DNA of 64,000 nt from NCBI RefSeq assembly GCF_019703515.2, contig NC_059356.1, positions 25,659,197-25,723,196 of the forward strand, written 5' to 3'. The translations under genes were made by a program, and so were the position numbers. Of the stretch, positions 58,901-64,000 are shown piece by piece (within the stretch, counting starts at the first letter, position 1; every line of letters starts with the position of its first letter). The DNA is from Myxocyprinus asiaticus. Taxonomy: Eukaryota > Chordata > Actinopteri > Cypriniformes > Catostomidae. The notes beneath the pieces were generated by a model. It searched no databases, was not told the origin of the DNA, and saw nothing but the letters and a program-made list of their open reading frames with translations.

Positions 58901-59389
58901 GACAAAATAGTGTTTTTTAAATCACATTTTTAAGTACATAGACTTAAAAGCACACAATTTGTGATCTCCGAGCACATCTGAAGCCAAGACAAAAGTCAGT
59001 TTGACCTTTAAGTTTTAGTTTCAGTAATTTTTAAAAATTGACTATATAAATCTCACAGATGTAACATTTAATGTAAAGTGTATTATATTTCGATAGATAA
59101 TAAAAGGATGGCACCATATGAATCCACAGAGGTCTGGGCTAAGCCCTGAATATCCACTACCCCTAGAGCGCAACTGCCTGTTAGATAAAATTACAGAAAG
59201 TTGGCACCCTCATGTTAGCCAATTTTCAGTCTCTCTTTGCTTCCATCCTGTTAGGTCAACATGATCACATGGGAACTCGACATGTCGCAACCAAATGTTC
59301 CAGTACCCTGACATCGAACACATTCTGCCAAGTTACTAACTAGCGCAATCTCCCATCAGATATTTTTGCATTGATTCAAATGTGTTTAC

Positions 59390-59725
59390 CTGTTTACATA
59401 ATCAATGATGAGCATGATTCAGAGGTTGCACTTTTCCTCTAAGATTAAATTTTACTCTGCTGACTGTATACATTCTCTTCGGTGTATTACATTATTTACA
59501 ACTACAAACAACTCACTTTACAACTGGCTTTTGGCACCACTCTGTGGACATTTAACCTGGAAACTGGAGCTCACACGTGCTTAAACATTCAAAAACACTT
59601 CCCACTTTGGCCACATGGGGCAGTGCTTCCAATTTCTGTAAGCACAGAACGATTCCAGCTGAAGGACTTTCGACCTGATGTCATGAAATTCACAGTGAAG
59701 TCAGTCTGGTTGGGCTCCATCCTGT
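59390..59725. repeat. Dispersed repeat E, copy 2
   Basis: Same ordered blocks as 51480-51850: TTTACATAATCA, GAGGTTGCACTTTTCCTCT, CTTTACAACTGGCTTTTGGC, CTCTGTGGACATTTAACCTG, GGAGCTCACACGTGC and GTAAGCACAGAACGAT. Non-coding. Like copy 1 it is followed on the right by a LINE 3' end. 58901-59389 shows nothing else recognised. Confidence 0.7.
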
Positions 59726-59729
59726 TCAA

Positions 59730-59960
59730 ATCAAATCAAATCAAATCACTTTATTGTCACACAGCCATATACACAAGTGCAATGGTGTGTGAAATTCTTG
59801 GGTACAGTTCCGATCAACATAGCAGTCGTGACAGTGATGAGACATATACCGATTTACAATAACATCAAATTAATACAGCACAATTTAAAGTCTAATATAC
59901 ACATAATTACACACAACAATATACAAATAATAACATACACTGTACAGTATACAATACGCA
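59730..59960 (-). mobile_element. LINE 3' tail fragment
   Basis: CAAATCAAATCAAATCACTT then TATTGTCACACAGCCATATA and GTGCAATGGTGTGTGAAATT form the 3' end, in reverse, of a fish LINE, with an AAATC tail repeat. Only about 230 bp remain. The rest of the element is missing. It differs from the LINE at 52185. Confidence 0.6.
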
Positions 59961-62320
59961 TTGTCTTGCCATTGTGTAAAGTTATAACTGAGAAAGTTTT
60001 AAGTGCCTGCGCCTACACCCTTTTATAGAAATACTTCCCTAAATTACAACAAAGGTAGTTCATTTCATTTAAGTTACAGAGCTCAAAAGATGTTGCACAA
60101 CAGAAATGACAAGTATGACGGCAGAAAAGTTCATATAATAATGCTCAGAGAGGCACTGAGATCAGACCTACTCTATCTCCAATGTGTTGCGAATACAAAA
60201 AGGTAAACTGACACAGTGTTCCTGTTTAGTCTTTTCTGTGTAGCCTACTATGTTTCTCTGCTCGTCACGAGAACAGGACAGCGCATTGCCCTCCCCTCCC
60301 ACACTATGTCTGTGACTGTACACAGGCTGCATAGAGATCCCTAGAGCCTCTGTAATAACTCTCCTGGCTTCATTAGCTCCATGCAGGCCTGCATGCTTGT
60401 TTTCATTAAAACAGGAGATTGCTTTTTAAATCGTTTTACCTCTATAAGACAGGACAGCCAGACCACTTATCACAATTAAAAAAAGAAAAAAGAATGCCTC
60501 TCTCTCTCTCTTCCTCTCTGTAAGTGTGTGTGTTACCAAATCCATTAAATCCTTCCATCATGCCTTTCTCCTAAACATTTTCCAAGATCCACCCAATGAA
60601 ATAAATATCAGACTGTGGGCCTTTTGTAATTTTTTTTCTCTTCTTCAGAATTAAAGTGTTCTCTGTGGAGAAGAATATCTCTCCCTCTTTTCTGCACTTT
60701 GGTGTTTGCCATGTGTGAGCGAGCAAATTGTTTTGCAGTTAATTAGGGATCTTCCTTAAAACCGAGTACAGACAGCACAAGGAGAGAACACTAATTGAGG
60801 AAGAACAAAACAAATTCAAATCAATAGCGGCTTTTCTCCATTTGTTTGCACGCTGTGTGGGTGTTGGTGGGAGAATTGAGGGGCATTTAGAGGGTGGGGG
60901 AAATGGGAGAGGAGCCACCGCTGGGATATAATGCACGCTAAAACATACAGCATGCACCCGACACTGCTTTAATTATATCCCATACAAAAAGAGGAAGAAT
61001 GGGTGCGCATTTTGCTCTGTAAATCTCGCCGCAGAAGCCTGCTAGGGTGTCATTAGAGAATGGAAAGGGGGCCATTGCACAGCCCTTAATGCCAAAGCCT
61101 GAACAACACGCTCTCTGACGCTACAATATAGAACGTTGTGCAGATAGTGGAAGAGAGGCTATAGCTGTATGTAAGTAATTACATTAGCAACAGGAATGGA
61201 TGTGGCAAGGCGAGAACGTGGCTAACCTAGCATGGATATATTGGGAGGGTATATTAGCATCTGTTGTGGGTGTCCTGAGCTGATTAGTAAGTGGGGAGGA
61301 TGTATGGGGATCTCTTTCAAATTGTGTGCTGATAAATGGCTTGTGGGATGTAGTCATTAACGATCTTATTATTCCATAGCAAGCTTTACTTTGCTGACTG
61401 TCCTCGCCCATATGTTCTCTTTTATTTTTAAGGACAAATTCACTTGTTTAAATGGCAGATTCTTTGTCATGGGGGATGATTTTAATTTGATTTATTTATT
61501 TATTATTTTTTTAATTTTTTTAACCTCCAATGGGGGAAACAGCAAGAAAATGAAAAAGATCAGAACATAGCAGTCTCAGGCAATGCCTTTGAGGCACATA
61601 ATGAGCTGTTGTCATTAGATGTCACAATGAAAGTTACACCAAAAATGCTCACTCAGCACCAAACCTCAGAGAATGCAGAAAGATGGCATTTTAAGGCTGT
61701 AACATTGTTTTCATATGAAACCCTTTATATTCTCATGCACACACAATATATAAAACAGACTGATCTCACGGCAAAATCGGTGACAGGAGGTTGAACTTGT
61801 TGTCCCTAAAATCAGTCTATGCTTTCTGAATTTCCAAACTGTCCCCCAGTGGCCAAAGCTGGAACTACAGTCAAATGCATGCAGAAGCATAAGCGTTAAA
61901 ACATGGTCACACTAAGCTTTAAGCATGTGTAGTTATTTCAGACAATGCAATGGACAGAATGTGATGTCATGCGCGAGGGCTTCTTGTTTTAATAAATAAT
62001 ACATTATAAATAAAAATAATATTATTTTCAAAATGTTGAAATTCCTTCTACTCACTTTAACGCAACAAACACGCATCTTTGCAATATGTATTCACTGTAG
62101 TTATGAGGTCAGTATGTGATGTTTCAGTCTTTCACTGATCACACATCTCGTCATCCAAAATTTGCAGGTCAGAGTTTGCCAAGCTTGAACCTGGTATGCA
62201 GCAGAATGCGAAATTTCTTTGCATGGGTTTGTGTTTCTGGTCTCTTGCATTCAGACGAATTTGGAAGTGAATAGAGTATGAAGTGTAATGTGACTGCTCC
62301 TTTATACAAATGACACATTT
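59961..62320. other. Gene-poor flank
   Basis: No exon or transposon was recognised, apart from a possible family D end near 61758 and AT-rich runs at 61490-61525. 60240-61420 is repeat-free and compositionally mixed, with a CT run at 60498-60518. Confidence 0.45.
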
Positions 62321-62324
62321 GAAT

Positions 62325-62680
62325 GGATATGACATGAAAGGCACAGCGTGTCCAATATTCAAAAGCATTTGAAAAGTAATTACTTATACCCCTAACTTAA
62401 ACTCCTAATTAAAGTATATACTCCTAACCTTAAATCTAGCAGTACTGAGACCAAAACAGTGTGCTTTCCCATACTTCTTTAAATGGACATATTATATAAA
62501 AGCCACAGTGCATCCAATTTTTTGTAATCATTTTAATATTAATTCCATTAATTATATTCCAAACCTTTGTAGTACAGAGACCAAAACAGCATTCTCTGAC
62601 TTACATTTTTTGCTAATGTAGTATCTTACTCTCTGGAGATCAAAAGGGATATGACGTCAAAGGCATAGTGTGGGTGATTA
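62325..62680. repeat. Degenerate tandem repeat, about 160-bp unit
   Basis: GGATATGACATGAAAGGCAC (62325), GGACATATTATATAAAAGCC (62485) and GGATATGACGTCAAAGGCAT (62648) start successive units. AGTACTGAGACCAAAACAGT and AGTACAGAGACCAAAACAGC mark the same place in units 1 and 2. About 2.2 units, diverged. Confidence 0.65.
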
Positions 62681-63259
62681 TCGGGCATGAACATTCACTG
62701 CATGGTGTTCTTCACATTGGGTCCAAATGTAGGTGGAAAAAAATTGGAAACTTACCGTTTATTTTCCCATGTGATCTTGTTGAAAACATCGTGCACGCAG
62801 ACTCTAATATAGAAGAGCAATAGCATCATCATGATTCTGACAGGAAAAGGAGGATTTCTGGGTAATTGTTCTCATTGGTTGTACTTTGTAAAGAATCTTT
62901 TTACTATTTTTTTTTCTCTCCCAGGTCTGGAGAGCTGAATTCAGGTGAGGGAGAACTTGAAGGATCACATCATGTGGAAGTCAGCTCTGAGTGATGGGAG
63001 GTCAAGGAAATAATTTGCTTCTGTAGATTGCCCGATGACTTTGTTCGATTTGTCTAATTTCCCAAACATGAATTTCTCCAGCTGATAAGATGGTACATTT
63101 CTATGGCAGATAGCAACTGCTGCTTAGCACACAAGTGCACAGAGAAATCGCAGTGTGTCACATGCACTGCATATATGTTTCTATGAGTCATACAAATATG
63201 AATACATCAAGTACAGTTAACAAATAAGTACACAGTGTTTGTGGATTGCTATACTGTTT
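62681..63259. other. Flank, nothing recognised
   Basis: No feature is supported here. Confidence 0.5.
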
Positions 63260-63714
63260 TAAAGGAATATTCCGGGTTCAAGTTAAGCTCAAGCGACAGC
63301 ATTTGTGGCATAATGTTGATTACCACAAAAATTAAATGCAATTTGTCCCTTCTTTTAAGTTTAGCCACAAGACGTAAACAGTATGCATGTTAACATGATG
63401 TTAGTGTGATGAAATCACTAACTAACCTTTTTCTGTGTAAAGTTATATCCAGTTTTACAATTTTGACATAACATCATAACCCTAAAATAACCATTAAAAC
63501 AACAAAATTAACAACTTTAGAGCTCAAATAATACACAAGTTTTAAAAAGAATTCATGTAAGTGCTTTAATACAATTATAAGCTTCACATTTCTGTGAAAT
63601 TGGCACTATTCACTACCATTTTAAGTGACTCCCTCATATGCTACTGTAATCAACATTATGCCAATAATGCTGTCGATTGAGCTTAACTTTATTGAACCCT
63701 GAATATTTCTTTAA
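63260..63714. mobile_element. Fold-back MITE, family B, copy 2
   Basis: The left TTAAAGGAATATTCCGGGTT and right GAACCCTGAATATTTCTTTAA termini are inverted. Inner arms GTGGCATAATGTTGATTACC and GTAATCAACATTATGCCAAT also pair. It shares its ends and inner sequence (TGTTAACATGAT) with the copy at 6854. Non-coding. Confidence 0.8.
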
Positions 63715-64000
63715 ATGTGCAAGGTCAGATTTTAAAATTGACTCCACAATGACAAGAAAATAAAAATGTATTCTTTATTAAATAAATTAGATGTGTGGTG
63801 AGAAATGTCAAAGTTCTTCACAGCTAAATCATATATTATCTATAATGTGTTACTTATGAATCTGTATGAGAAATTGTCTTAAACTTTTATTATCACATTT
63901 TAAACTATTGGAAAATGGTTTTCCAAACAAGAAATAACATTTTGTTAGTTGTTTTTGTTTTTTGTTGTTGTTGTCATAAATGAGTATTAAAACCACAAAC
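63715..64000. other. AT-rich flank
   Basis: No feature was recognised to the right edge. Confidence 0.5.

Overview
This window looks like nuclear DNA of a teleost fish, most likely a cyprinid or close relative. It is AT-rich, mostly non-coding and dense in decayed transposons: SB-like Tc1, L1/Tx1 LINEs, Gypsy elements with integrase placed directly after protease, 5S-rRNA-derived SINEs and short fold-back MITEs. The one host gene I can support is cacng3 (TARP gamma-3, an AMPA-receptor auxiliary subunit). It lies on the minus strand. Coding exon 1 is 42796-43006 (211 bp) and coding exon 2 is 7943-8026 (84 bp). Both have consensus splice sites and compatible phases. Intron 1 is therefore 34,769 bp and fills more than half the window. 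Exons 3 and 4 are not visible and should lie beyond the left edge. Positions 43007-64000 are upstream of the gene.

Layout from left to right. 1-7942 is intron 2. It holds a degenerate minisatellite, a solo LTR inside a MITE, and a run of abutting DNA elements and a SINE (4065-7448). 7943-8026 is exon 2. 8027-42795 is intron 1. It contains a 5'-truncated L1/Tx1 LINE on the minus strand with a 19-bp target duplication (11200-15112), and a minus-strand Gypsy remnant (15784-19871) split by a hAT element with a perfect 8-bp target duplication. A second L1/Tx1 LINE on the plus strand follows (19891-23102), then a series of MITEs, several of them broken by LTR insertions, and a second 5S-derived SINE. 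42796-43006 is exon 1, followed by a likely 5'UTR/promoter to about 44.2 kb.

The upstream flank has a long stretch without recognisable genes (46-51 kb), a third non-LTR retrotransposon of another clade (52185-55085, minus strand), and a two-LTR Gypsy remnant lacking RNase H and integrase (55867-58900). Further repeats run to the end. No transposon ORF in the window is intact.

I found no convincing undescribed gene system. The most interesting points are structural. They are the inverted LINE pair inside the cacng3 transcript, the hAT insertion at the integrase catalytic motif, the duplicated LTR-plus-flank block at 33.8-34.75 kb, the LTR palindrome at 30.1-30.3 kb, and an unclassified 303-bp insertion in a SINE. 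All family names come from recognised motifs and remembered family features, not from database searches.
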